The position numbers and the translations under genes were made by a program. The notes beneath the pieces were generated by a model. It ran no database searches and was not told where the DNA came from. It worked only from the letters and a program-made list of their open reading frames with translations. Positions 31,056-46,660 of a stretch of 64,000 nt of DNA are shown here, one piece after another. The DNA lies in assembly GCF_024166365.1 (NCBI RefSeq), contig NC_064820.1:87062001-87126000 (forward strand), written 5' to 3'. Numbering within the stretch: position 1 is the stretch's first letter; each line of letters starts with the position of its first letter. The DNA comes from Elephas maximus indicus. Taxonomy: Eukaryota; Chordata; Mammalia; Proboscidea; Elephantidae.

Positions 31056-32085
31056 ACATATACATGATATATATGTAAAATGTGAATTATATGCTATATA
31101 TAGAATTATTGAATATATATATTTTTCATTTCTCTCATGGTGTTTTTTGCTTTACAATGTTTTATAAAAAATATTTTTATGTAGTTAAATTTATCAGTCT
31201 TTCATTTATTGCCTCTGGATTTTGAGTCATAGTTAGAAAATCTTTCCTTTCACTGAAATTAAATAGGAATTCACCCATGTGTTCTAGTACTTGTATGGCT
31301 TTTTTTTTTTTTTTTCTTCCGTTTAGATTCCTGATCATTTTGAGTTTGATCTTTTGTGTAATGTGAATTACGGATATAATTTCATCTTTTTTAAAATGAC
31401 TACTTGGTTGCCCCAATTCCATCTTTATTAAAAAGTCCGTCTTTGCCCCGGTGATTTGAGATGTACTTTTATCATATATTAAACTTCTATATGTATGTGA
31501 TTTATTTCTGGAATGTCTATTCTGTTCTACAGGTCTCTTTGTCTATTTATGAGTCAGTGTCACACTGTTTTAATTATAGAGGCTTTATGGTATATTTTAA
31601 TGTCTGGGAGAGTTAGTCTTCTCTTGTAGTTTTTCCTTTTTAGTGTTTTTCTGGCTGTTCTTGCATGTTTGTTTTTCCGTATGAACTTTTGTAAAAAAAA
31701 AAACAAAACTTGTCTGTAAATAACTTAGGGAGAACTGACACCTTTATATTGTTGAGTTGTCCTGTCCCAGAACAAAGGACGTCTTTCCATTTGTTCATGT
31801 CTACTTTCATGTCTTTCAGGAGTGTTTTAAAGTTTTCCTTAATAAGTTTCATGCATTTCTTGTTCAATTTGTTTCTAAGTATTTAATTTTTTTGTTGCTA
31901 TCGTAAATGGGATTTTTCTTTACTGTTATGTCATCTAACTGGTTATTGTTTTCGTATATGAAGGCTATTGATTTCAGTATGTTAATTTTACATCCTATTA
32001 TCTTACTGAATTTTTTATTGTTTAAGTTACTTTTATCATTGAATCTTGGGGATTTTTCTAAATGTACTATCGTATACTTGTACAT

Positions 32086-32271
32086 GGAAACCCTGGTGGC
32101 GTGGTGGTTAAGTGCTACAGCTGCTAGCCAAAAGGTTGGCAGTTTGAATCCACCAGGCGCTCCTTGGAAACTCTACGGGGCAGTTCTACTATGTCCTCTA
32201 GGGTTGCTACAAGTCATAATCGACTCGATGGCAGTAGGTTTGTTTTTTTTTGGTTTTTGTATTTGTACATA
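32086..32271 (+). mobile_element. AfroSINE, short form, in old L1
   Basis: Full-length sense copy. Target duplication of 21 bp with one mismatch (TACTATC then G or A, then TATACTTGTACAT) at 32065-32085 and 32272-32292. Its tail was later copied in the tandem duplication that starts at 32203. Confidence 0.93.
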
Positions 32272-32536
32272 TACTATCATATACTTGTACATATTTTCAC
32301 TCCCTCTTTACCAATTCTTATTCCTCTAATTGATTTCTCCTGTCCGATTGTATTGGCGGATATCACTAAAGTTGCTACAAGTCATAATCGACTCGATGGC
32401 AGTAGGTTTGTTTTTTTTGGTTTTTGTATTTGTACATATACTATCATATACTTGTACATATTTTCACTCTCTCTTTACCAATTCTTATTCCTCTAATTGA
32501 TTTCTCCTGTCCGATTGCATTGGCATTTATCACTAG
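32203..32536. repeat. 168-bp tandem duplication spanning SINE tail and L1
   Basis: Unit 1 is 32203-32370 and unit 2 starts at 32371, both beginning GTTGCTACAAGTCATAATCG. The units differ by only a few bases and by T-run length. The duplication includes the last 70 bp of an AfroSINE plus about 100 bp of flanking old L1, so it is younger than the SINE insertion. Confidence 0.93.
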
Positions 32537-32639
32537 TACAGTGGTAAATAGTATTGAAGATAGTGGACATCCTTGCCTTATTCCTAATCTTAATGGAAAT
32601 GCCTCTAGTGTTTCTCAATTAAGTAATATAATTCCTCTA

Positions 32640-32797
32640 GGAGCCTTGGTGGTGCAGTGGTTAAGTGTTCAGTGCCTAACCAAAAAAGTTGGCAGTTCAA
32701 ATCCACCAGCTGCTCCTTGGAAACCCTATGGGGCAGTTCTACTCTGTCCTATAGGGTCTGCTGTGAGTCAGAGTCGCTTGATGGCAATGGGTTAGGA
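32640..32797 (+). mobile_element. AfroSINE, short form, in old L1
   Basis: Sense copy from GGAGCCTTGGTGGTGCAGTG to GATGGCAATGGG. No clear target duplication. Confidence 0.9.
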
Positions 32798-33290
32798 CTG
32801 AAGTATATATATATTTTATCATGTTAAGAAAGTATCCCTCAAGTCTTACTTTTTTGAGTGTTATATATATTGTCTGTTATCCAGACTGGCTGCACAACCT
32901 TGTATCACCAACAATAGTGCACGTGTTTGTCAGTTTATCCACAAACTTGCCAACACTGTTTTTTTTTTTTTAAGTCTTTTTAATGTTTACCAGCCTGATA
33001 AGTAAAAAAAAAAAATGACATCTTGTTTCAGTTTTCATTTTTTAATGATTTGGGAAGTTCAACACATTTTTACATCTTTATTTATCATTTTTGTTCCCTT
33101 TTTGTAAAGTACCTATTCAAGTCCTTTGTTTTACTTCTATTGGGGCATTTTTTCTTAGAAATTTATAAATTCTCTTCTTACTCTGTGGATATGAATCTTT
33201 TACCTGTCATATATGTTGCAAATATTTTTCTCAGCTTATTTACATTTTGCATACAAAAGTTTAAAATTTTATGTAAACAAATTTATTGAT

Positions 33291-33733
33291 CTTAAAACAA
33301 TCTGTAATGTTATATGCTGTCATAATATATATACCATGATATCTTAATCATGTGGTCTGAATCAGGAAGCTTAAGGCATAGTTGCATTTCCCAGTGGAAG
33401 AGATTAACAACCTTACCAGAATATATATGATAAAAACTGTGACTATTATAACAACTAAATAGAGGCAAAATTAAACTGCAAGATCGATAATTCTTAGAAA
33501 AATCTAAAATTTAAAAATAAATCAGAATTTAGAAAAATTATTAGTATGCTTATGGTAATAACAATGATTGTCAAAACAACTAAACACAAGCAAAATTATT
33601 CTTCAAGTTTAATAATTCCTTTAAAAAGAACCATTTTAAGTAAATGAGGAAAACTTTCAGTGGCATGATCATGGTAGCAGTATGGATTTTGAATCTTCCC
33701 CAAACTCCGCATAAAAACAAAACAACAACAAAA
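33291..33733. other. Unassigned AT-rich DNA
   Basis: No exon seen. Ends in an (AACA)n-rich stretch just before the L1 target duplication. Confidence 0.3.
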
Positions 33734-35133
33734 AGAATAGAAGAAGGAAACATATCAGAGGTGGAGCCAAGATGGTGGAATAGACAGACGCTTCAGTCGA
33801 GCCCTCTTTACAACAAAGACTGGAAAAAACAAGTGAAACGAGTATGTTTGTGACAAGCTGGGAGCCCTGAGCATCAAAGGCAAGCTTAGACAATGAACTG
33901 AGGGGCAGGGGAAGGAAGAGGCTGTTCAGAAGTGGAGAGGAGTTACCAGACCTGAATCGCGGGGAGCCCTCAGGCACCATTCCTGGAGGGGTGGCGGCGG
34001 CGGCGGCAGCAGGCTGGTACTAGCGTTTGACTGCAGTTTCCTCAGGGAGGAGCAGCCAGCTGCACAGCCTACTCACACCTCCGGAACCTGAGGAGAACGG
34101 TGCGCTCCCGGCAAAAGCTAAGTACTTGCGCATATTTTACCACCGCCACCCCCAAGCCGGCTTCGGTGGCTGAATCCCTGGGCCTGAGATAGACCCTGGT
34201 GAGCACCTAGAGCCATCCTCCCGGCCTTGGAGAAGGAAAAAATTTGCAACTAGGGGGAAAAGATAATTTGCTAGCTCCATTAACCAGGGGAGCTCAGGAC
34301 AGAAGCAGCTCCTGTCCAGGCATAAACCATCTGTGGACCTTGAGCACCTTTCCCTTCTGCATGGACCCGTGTGGGCCTATTTTGGGAGAATAGGCCCTTG
34401 TTGGCAGACTCCAGCCATTTCAGCTGTGCAGTGGAGAGGTGGGTGTTTGATGTTTGACATTGCTTTGCCTATTAAACAAGGTTGTCACCTACCCACATCA
34501 GGGACCTAAGGACTGGTAGCTCCACTCAGGTCACCCAGCCACTCACGACAAGGGTCCAAAGATAACTGGTACCTCCCAGTCCTTACAACCAAAAACTTTG
34601 TGTGCCCATGGTCCCTCTGCAGAACCCACCCACCAGCATGTTCTAGGGAACAGAGACGCGTTTTCCTCAGAGGCACTTGGGGGTCGGTTCTCAGCCCCCT
34701 GCCTTGTTCAGAGCATGACCCTCTGCTACAATCAGATACTGGTATATACGCCAATCACCCCTGCCCCTCTAAGACTGTAGGACAGAGCCTGTACCACACA
34801 CTTGAAATCAGCTACCTGGAAACCTGAGCTGAATTCATACAAGAAAACTGAATGGACTCCTAGACTGATATACCTGATAACAGCTGTAGCCAGCTGGGGA
34901 CAGGACACCAGAGCTCCAAAGGCGAAAATAATCAAGCTAGCTCACTCAAGCAACCCATACGGGTATACCAAAACAAAACAAAGCAAGCAGCTACGACACA
35001 GTAAGCAAGCATAAACTAATACAATAATTTACAGATTGTTCGGAGACAACAGTGAACATCAAGTCACATAAAGAAACAGACCATAATCACCTCAACAGGC
35101 ACTGAAAACAAAGAATCCAGGGATCTTCTAGAT

Positions 35134-36053
35134 GAAAGTGCATTCCTGGAATTACCAGATGCAGAATACAAAAGTTTAATATGCAGAACCCTTCAAGAGA
35201 TCAGGAGGGAAATGAGGCAATACGCAGAACAAGCCAAGGAACACACAGATAAAGCAACTGAAGAAATCAGAAAGATTATTCAGGAACATAATGAAAAGTT
35301 TAATAAGCTGGAAAAATCCATAGACAGACAGCAATCAGAAACTCAGAAGATTAACAATAAAATTACAGAAGTAGACAACTCAATAGAAAGTCAGAGGAGC
35401 AGAATTGAGCAAGTATAGGCTAGAATTTCTGAACTCAAAGCTAAATCACTTAGTACTAATATATTTGAAGAAAAATCAGGTAAAAGAATTAAAAAAAAAA
35501 ATGAAGAAACCTTAAGAATCACGTGGGACTCTATCAAGAGAAATAACCTATGAGTGATTGGAGTACCAGAACAGGGAGGGATAACAGAAAATACAGAGAA
35601 AATTGTTGAAGATTTGTTGGCAGAAAACTTCTCTGATATTGTGAAAGATGAGAAGATATCTATCCAAGATGCTCATCGAACTCCACATAAGGCGGATCTT
35701 AAAAGAAAGTCACCAAGATATATTATAATTAAGCTTGCCAAAACCAAAGGTAAGGAGACAATTATAAGAGCAGCGAGGGATAAAAGAAAAGTCATCTACA
35801 AAGGAGAGCCAATAAAAATAAGCTCAGACTACTTGGCAGAAACCATTCAGGCAAGAAGGCAATGCGATGACATATTTAAAAAATTGAAGGAAAAAAATTG
35901 CCTGCCAAGAATCATATATCCAGCAAAACTGTCTCTTAAATATGAAGGTGAAATTAAGACATTTCCAGAAAAGCACAAGTTGAGGGAATTTGTAAAAACC
36001 AAACCAAGACTACAGGAAATACTAAAGGGAGTTCTTTGGTTAGAAAATCAATA
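35134..36053 (+). pseudogene. L1-B ORF1 remnant
   Basis: RNA-binding chaperone of L1. The coiled-coil part reads EQAKEHTDKATEEIRKIIQE at 35212-35418. The RNA-recognition and C-terminal domains read VPEQGGITENTEKIVEDLLA, then IKLAKTKGKETIIRAARDKR and PAKLSLKYEGEIKTF in the frame 35554-36054. In-frame stops near 35418 and 35550 separate them. The C-terminal frame is fairly well kept. Confidence 0.88.
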
Positions 36054-36489
36054 ATATTGGGTATGAACCCAAGACAAGAACACTGGGCAGAGCAACCAGA
36101 AGTCAACTCAGACAGGGAAATCCAAAAAAAAAAAAAAAAGCCCAACACAGGGTAATGGCGATGTTATTATATAAAAGAAGACAACGTTAAAATAATAAAG
36201 AGGGACTAAGAAATGTAATTATACACCTTTCATATGGAGAGGAAGATATGGCGATACAAAGAAATAAAAGTTAATTTTAAATTTAGAAAAATAGGGATAA
36301 ATAATAAGGTAACCACAAAGGAGAGAAACTATCCTACTCATCAAAATAAAATACAAGGGAAAAATACAGACATAGCAGAAACAAAATCAACAACAACAAA
36401 TATGAGGCAAGGACAATATATAAAGAAAATCTACTCAGCACATAAAATCAAGTGGGAAAAGGAAACTGTCAACACACAAAAAAAGACAT

Positions 36490-40341
<3,852 letters not shown>

Positions 40342-40496
40342 TCGGTGAAACATTTCATAACATGGAGGAACCTGGAAGGCATTATGCCGAGTGAAATTAG
40401 TCAGTTGCAAAAGGACAAATATTGTGTAAGACCACTAGTATAAGAACTTGAGAAATAGTTTAAACTGAGAAGAAAACATTCTTTTGTGGTTATGAG

Positions 40497-40527
40497 AGGG
40501 GGAAGGGAGGGAGGGTGGGAGAGGGGT
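40497..40527 (+). repeat. G-rich tract in L1-B 3' UTR
   Basis: GGGGGAAGGGAGGGAGGG then TGGGAGAGGGG: more than four runs of three or more G within 31 bases, a potential quadruplex. Matches the C-rich tract of L1-A at 8302-8341 in element coordinates. Confidence 0.88.
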
Positions 40528-41481
40528 ATTCACTAATTAGTAGATAACTACTTTAGATGAAGGGAAAGAGAGCACACAATGCATGGGACGTCAGCACAAT
40601 TGGACTAAACGAAAAGCAAAGAAGTTTCCTGAATAAACTGAATGCTTTGAAGGCCAGTGTAGCAGAGGCAGGGGTCTGGGTACCATGGTTTCAGGGGACA
40701 TCTAAGTCAATTGTCATATTAAAATCTATTAAGAAAACATTTTGCATCCCACTTTGAAGAGTGGCGTCTGGGCTCTTAAACGGTAGCAAGCAGCCATGTA
40801 AGATGCATCAACTGGTCTCAACCCACGTGGATCAAAAGAGAATGAAGAACACCAAGGACACGAGGCGATTATGAGCCCCAAAGACAGAAAGGGCCACATG
40901 AACCAGCGACTACATCATCCTGAGACCAGAAGAACTAGATGGTGCCTGGCTACAACCAATGACTGCCCTGACAGGGAACACAACAGAACCCCTGAGGGAG
41001 CAGGAGAGCAGTGGGATGCAGACCCTAAATTCTCATAAGACCAGACTTAATGGTCTGAGACTGGAAGGACCCTGGAGGTCATGGCCCCCAGACTTTCTGT
41101 TGGCCCAGGACAGGAACCATTCCTGAAGCCAACTCTTCGGACAGGGATTGGACTGGACAATACTTTGGAGAGGGATGCTGGTGAGGAATGAGCTTCTTGG
41201 ATCAGGCGGACACTTGAGACTGTGTTGGCATCTCCTGCCTGGAGGGGAGATGAGAGGGTGGAGGGGGTTAGAAGCTGGCGAAATGGACACAAAAAGAGAG
41301 AGTGGAGGGAGAGAGTGGGCTGTCTCATTTGGGGGAGAGTAATTGGGAGTGTTTTTTTTTTTTTTTTTTTCAGCAAGGTGTATATGGGTTTTTGTGTGAG
41401 AGACTGACTTGATTTGTAAACTTTCACTTAAAGTGCAATAAAAATTATGAAAAAAAGGAAAAAAAAAGAGAATAGAAGAAG

Positions 41482-41949
41482 ACAAAACTGATTGACAACA
41501 TATTGAAGCCAATGAGGTGACAAGAAATCACTAAGAACTAGAATTCAGCTATTTGTGGCCATACGCCATAGTAGCAGGAACTGTGTAAGATTCATAACTG
41601 TGAGGATGGAGCAGCTAAAAGTAAAAGGGGGCTGTCAATGTATCCGAAAAGCTGTGGAAATAAAATATTGTCAATAGGACAATATTCTCCAAAAGGAGAA
41701 AACTACACCCTGAGTAGAAACCTGGGTGAAAACCACTGGTAAAAACTGGAAATATTCCTCACATGCTCTAAATTGTAGATGAGTGCAAAACAGTGCACAA
41801 AGACATAGGATAATTGAATGTTACTGTTTCAAGAATCTTGGAAATAGTTAACAAGACACTCTTCCAGAAGAAAAGAGCCTTTATTTACCCTTGGGGAAAA
41901 CTTCTGAGAACAGAAACCAAAACGGACAGGACAAGAACACTAACCAAAA
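41482..41949. other. Unassigned intronic DNA
   Basis: No exon or repeat recognised downstream of the L1. Confidence 0.3.
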
Positions 41950-41950
41950 A

Positions 41951-42088
41951 GAAACCCATTGCCATCGAATTGATTCCGACTCATAGTGACCCTATAGGAC
42001 AGAGTAGAGCTGCCCCATAGAATTTTCAAGGAGAGCCTGGTGGATTCAGACTGCTGACCTTTTGGTTAGCAGCTGTAGCTCTTAACCA
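41951..42088 (-). mobile_element. AfroSINE, short form, head-truncated
   Basis: Antisense copy from AACCCATTGCCATCGAATTG to GCTGTAGCTCTTAACC. The last 15-20 bp of the head are missing. Confidence 0.9.
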
Positions 42089-42427
42089 AGAGGTATACTT
42101 TGGGTTGAGGTGGGGCTCAGAAATTGATCTCAGAAAGTACCCTTAAAGAGTACAGATGTCTACAACTGACAGCAAAATTTTCCTGAACAGAGTTAGCTTT
42201 GACAGACTGATGACTACACAGAAAAACCATATTTTATTGTTACCTCAAAGTAACAATGGATGAGGGGTCCTGGGAAAGCCACTTCAGGCCATCATTTACC
42301 CACTTTTCAGCTTTATAGTTACCTCCTTATGGCACAGAAAACCTACCTTATTTAAACATGGAAAACAACAATAACAAAATATGCTCTAGCCTCATGCAAA
42401 GTTGTTATAAGAAAAATACACGAAAAT
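42089..42427. other. Unassigned intronic DNA
   Basis: No feature recognised. Confidence 0.3.
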
Positions 42428-43165
42428 TGTTGTGGGGTGCTGTAAAGTCAGTTCCGACTTACAGTGACCCTGTGTACAACAGAATGGAACACTGCCTGGT
42501 CCTGTGCCATCTTCACAATCTCTGTTATGCTGAGCCCATTGTTGCAGCCACTGTGTCCCTACGTCTTGTTGAAGGTCTTCTCTTTCATTGACCCTTTACT
42601 AAGCATGATGTCCTTCTCCAGGGCTTGGTCCCTCCTGTTAACGTGTCCAAAGTAAGCAAGACATATGTCACTACCCCACTTCTAAGGAACATTCTGGCTG
42701 TACTTCTTCCAAGACAGATTTGTTTGTTCTTCTGGTAGTCCATGGTATATATGGTATTCTTTGCCAACACCATATTTCAAAGGAAACAATTCCTCTTCGG
42801 TCTTCCTTATTGATTTTCTAGCTTTCATGTGCAAAAATTCTCACAGCCGGACCAATAAGCAACATCATGATAAACAGAAAATATTGAATTGTCAAGGATT
42901 TCATTTTACTTGGATCCACAATCAGCACCCATGGAAGCAGCAGTCAAGAAATGCTGCATTACATTGGGCAGATTGGCTGCAAAAGACCTGTTTACAGTGT
43001 TCAAAAGAAAAGATGTCACTTTGATGACTAAGCTGTGCCTGACCCAAGCTATGATATTTCCAAGCGCCTTACATACATGATAAGCTGGACAATGAATAAG
43101 AAAGACTGAAAAATTGACACATTTGAATTATGGTGTTAGCAAAGAATATTGAATATATATGAATA
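42428..43165 (-). mobile_element. RTE LINE copy with internal inversion
   Basis: 42428-42836 is the RTE 3' end in antisense (tail GTTGTGGGGTGCTGTAAAGT, then CTAAGCATGATGTCCTTCTC). At 42837 the direction flips and 42837-43165 reads RTE in sense, starting at the ACCAATAAGCAACATCATGA block and ending ATTATGGTGTTAGCAAAGAA. The two halves overlap by about 95 bp of element sequence. Best read as a 5'-inverted insertion, or two small copies head to head. Confidence 0.8.
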
Positions 43166-43235
43166 TTAATGTAGTAAATGTAGTAAAATATTCCAAGAAA
43201 AGATTTAGAAGAATAGATAAAAATTGTGTTCTAAC

Positions 43236-46200
43236 ATTATAGTGCATCAATTTGAATAATAGTCAAATTAAATGGTCTTCCTTTTAGGCCTGTGGATATT
43301 AACCTATCACCAAAAGCATTGTACTTCAGGATGGATTTTGATATGTTCTTTTTGACAATGAATGCAATGCCATTCTTCTTCAAGTTGTCATTCCTGGCAT
43401 AATAGACGACATGATTGTTTGATTCAAAATGGCCAATACCAGTCCATTTCAGTTCACTAATGCCTAAGATATCAATGTTTATGTATTCCATTTTGTTTTC
43501 GACAATTAATTTTCCTAGATTCATACTTTGCACATTCCACGTTCTGATTATTAATGGATGTTTGCAGCTGATTCTTCTCATTTTGAATTGTGCCACATCA
43601 GCAAATGAAGGTCCCCAGAGCCTGACTTCATCCACATCGTTAAGGTCGACTCTACTTTGAGGAGGCGGCTCTTCCCCAGTAGTCTTTTAAGTGCCTTCCA
43701 ACCTGGGGGGGCTCCCCTTCCGGCGCTATATCAAACAGTGTTCCCCTACTATTTATAAGGTTTTCACTGGCTAATTTTTTTCAGAAATAGACTGCTGGGT
43801 CCTTCTTCATAGTCTGTTTTAGTCTAGAAGCTCAGCTGAAATTTGTCCACCGTGGGTGACCCTGCTGGTATCTGAATACCAGTGGCGTAGCTTCTAGCAT
43901 CATAGCAACATGCAACCCCCCACAGTAGGACAAACTGACTGTCTGAAATTGATCGAACATACATTCAGGATACATTGATAATTACTGGAGATTGGAATGT
44001 GAAAGTTGGAAACAGAGAAGAAGGATCGGTAGTTAGAAAATATGGCCTTGGTGATAGAAATGATGTCAGAGATCACATGATAGAATTTTGAGAGGCCAAC
44101 GACTTCTTCATTGCAAATACCTTTTTTTACCAACATAAATGGCGACTATACACATGGACCTTGCCAGATGGAATACACAATAATTAAGTCGACTACATCT
44201 GTGGAAAGAGATGATGAAAAAGCTCAATATCAGCAGTCAGAACAAGGCCAGGGGGTGACTGTGGAAAAGAACATCAATTGCTCATATGCAAGTTCAAGCT
44301 GAGACTGAAGAAAATTAGAACAAGTCCACAAGAGCCAAAGTACAACCTTGAGTATATCCCACGTGAATTTAGAAACCATCTCAAGAATAGATTTGATGCA
44401 TTGAGCACTAATAACTGAAGACTGAGTTGTGGATGACATCAAGGACGTCATACGTGAAAAAAGCAAGAAGTAACTACAGAGACAGGAAAGAAAGACAAGA
44501 CCAAAACGGATGTCAGAAGAGACTCTGAAACTTGCTCTTGAACACTGAGCAGCTAAAGCAAAAGGAAGAAATGATGAAGTAAAAGAACTGAACAGAAGAT
44601 TTCAAAAAGTGGCTCAAGAAGACAAAGTAAAGTATTATAATGACATGTGCAAAGAGCTGGAGATAGAAAACCAAAAGGGAAGAACACACTCTGCATTTCT
44701 CAAGCTGAGAGAACTGAAGAAAAAGTTCAAGCCTCGAGGTGCAGTAGTGAAGGATTCCATGGGGAAAATATTACACGACGCAGGAATCATCAAAAGAAGA
44801 TGGAAAGAATACATAGAATCCTTATACCAAAAAGAATTGGTTGAAGTTCAGCCATTTCAAGAGGTAGCATATGATCAGGAAACAATGGTACTGAAGGAAG
44901 AAGTCCAAGCTGCACTGAAGGCTTTGGCAAAAAACAAGGCTCCAGGAATTGATGGAGCATCAATTAAGATGTTTCAACAAACTGATGGAGTGCTGGAATT
45001 GCTCACTTGTCTTGCCAAGAAATTTGGAGGACAGCTACCTGGCTAACTGACTGAAATGGATCCATATTTATACCTATTCCCAAGAAAGATGAACCAACCA
45101 AATGTGGAAATTACCAAACAATATCATTAATACCACCTGCAAGTAAAATTTTGCTGAAGATCATTCAAAACTGGCATCAGCAGTACATTGATAGGGAACT
45201 GCCAGAAATTCAGGCCGGATTCAGAAGAGGACTTGCAATGAGGGATATCATTGCTGATGTCAGATGGATCATGGCTGAAAGCAGAGAATACCAGAAGGAT
45301 GTTTACCTGTTTTATTGACTGTGCAAAGGCACTCAACTGTGTGGATCATAGCAAATTACGGATAACATTGCGAAGAATAGGAATTCCAGAACAGTTAATT
45401 GTGCTCATGAGGAACCTGTACATAGATCAAGAGGCAGCTTTTCGGACAGAGTCAGGGGATACTGCATGGTTTAGTCAGGAAAGTTGTGCATCAGGGCTGT
45501 ATCCTTTCACCATACCTATTCAACCTGTATGCTGAGTAAATAATCTGAGGAGCTGGACTATATAGGAAGAAGGATGAGGCATCAGGACTGATGGGAGACT
45601 TATTAACAACCTGCATTATGCAGATGCCACAACTTGCTGAAGGTGAAGAGGACTTGAAGCAATTACTGATAAAGGTCAAAGACCACAGCCTTCAGTGTGG
45701 ATTACACCTCACCATAAAGAGAACAAAAATCCTCACAACTAGACCAATAAGCAACATCATGATAAACAGAGAAAAGATCAAAGTTGTCAAGGATTTCATT
45801 TTACCTGGATCCATACTCAACACCCATGGGAGCAGCAGTCAAGAAATCAAAAGATGCATTGCATTGGGCAAATCTGCAGCAAAAGACCTCTTTAAAGTGT
45901 TAAAAAGCAAAGATGTCACCTTGAAGACTAAGGTGTGCCTGACCCAAGCCATGGTATTTTCAATCCCAGCATATGAATGCAAAAGCTGGACAATGAATAA
46001 GGAAGACCAAAGAAGAATTGATGCCTTTGAATTGTGGTGTTGGCGAAGAATATAGAATATACCATGGACTGCCAAAAGAACGAACAAATGTGTCTTGGAA
46101 GAAATACAACCAGAATGCTCCTTAGAAGCAAGGATGGCGATACTGTGTCTTACATGCTTTGGACATGTTGTAAGGAGGGATCAGTCCCTGGAGAAGGACA

Positions 46201-46394
46201 TCACGCTTGTAAAGTACAGCATCAGCAGAAAAGAGGAAGACCCTCAACAAGGTGGATTGACACGGTGGCTGCAACAATGGGCTCAAGCATAAGAATGATT
46301 GTGATCATAGTGCAGGACCGGCTAGTGTTTCGTTCTGTAATACATAGGGTCGCAATGAGTTGGAACTGACTTGACAGCACCGAACAACAATATT
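43236..46394 (+). mobile_element. Near full-length RTE LINE with 5' inversion
   Basis: 43236-43937 is the 5' UTR and endonuclease N-terminus in antisense. 43938-46394 is the remainder in sense to an (ACA)n-like tail. The endonuclease start reads MDEVRLWGPSFADVAQFKMR, RTWNVQSMNLGKLI and GISELKWTGIGHFESNNHVV on the minus strand (43635-43237). The plus part resumes at LIITGDWNVKVG, with KNKAPGIDGASIKMFQQ in the frame at 44609-45046, RT around 45251-45600, and the C-terminus KSWTMNKEDQRRIDAFELWC. The catalytic YADD is YADA here (45617 region), and there are several frameshifts. Total length 3.16 kb, near the expected 3.2 kb. Confidence 0.9.
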
Positions 46395-46660
46395 ATTGTG
46401 GGCTAAAAGAAATTAAGAAAATAATTAAAGGTTTGAAAGAGCAGAATATAAGAAACAAGAAGTGAGACAAAAATAGGCATATTTCAGGAAAGAATTGGGA
46501 AAATTTAAAAGTATACTAGATGAATAAAGTAAGAAATAAACAACTTAGAAATCACAGTAAGGGTAATATAAGATGGAAAGGAAAATAAGTTAATTAACAA
46601 AGAGATAAAAAGCATTTTAAATATGTATGTGTGTGTATATATATATGTATGTATATATAT
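46395..46660. other. Spacer between two opposed RTE elements, with TA/TG microsatellite
   Basis: AT-rich unassigned sequence, ending in a (TG/TA)n microsatellite at about 46621-46660 that directly precedes the next RTE tail. Confidence 0.5.

Larger units (their letters stand above)
31120..33290 (-). mobile_element. Mosaic of old L1 ORF2 fragments
   Basis: An antisense L1 of an older family. The minus strand reads KLIKENFKTLLKDMKVDMNK with GTGQLNNIKVSVLPKLF at 31867-31640, and IIGCKINILKSIAFIYENN with KYLETN at 32085-31864. These are the RT and thumb region. RT sequence continues at 32293-32640, and a more C-terminal part of ORF2 follows at 32800-33290. Broken by two AfroSINEs and a 168-bp tandem duplication. 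Much more decayed than the L1s at 7.4-15.3 and 33.8-41.5 kb. Confidence 0.82.
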
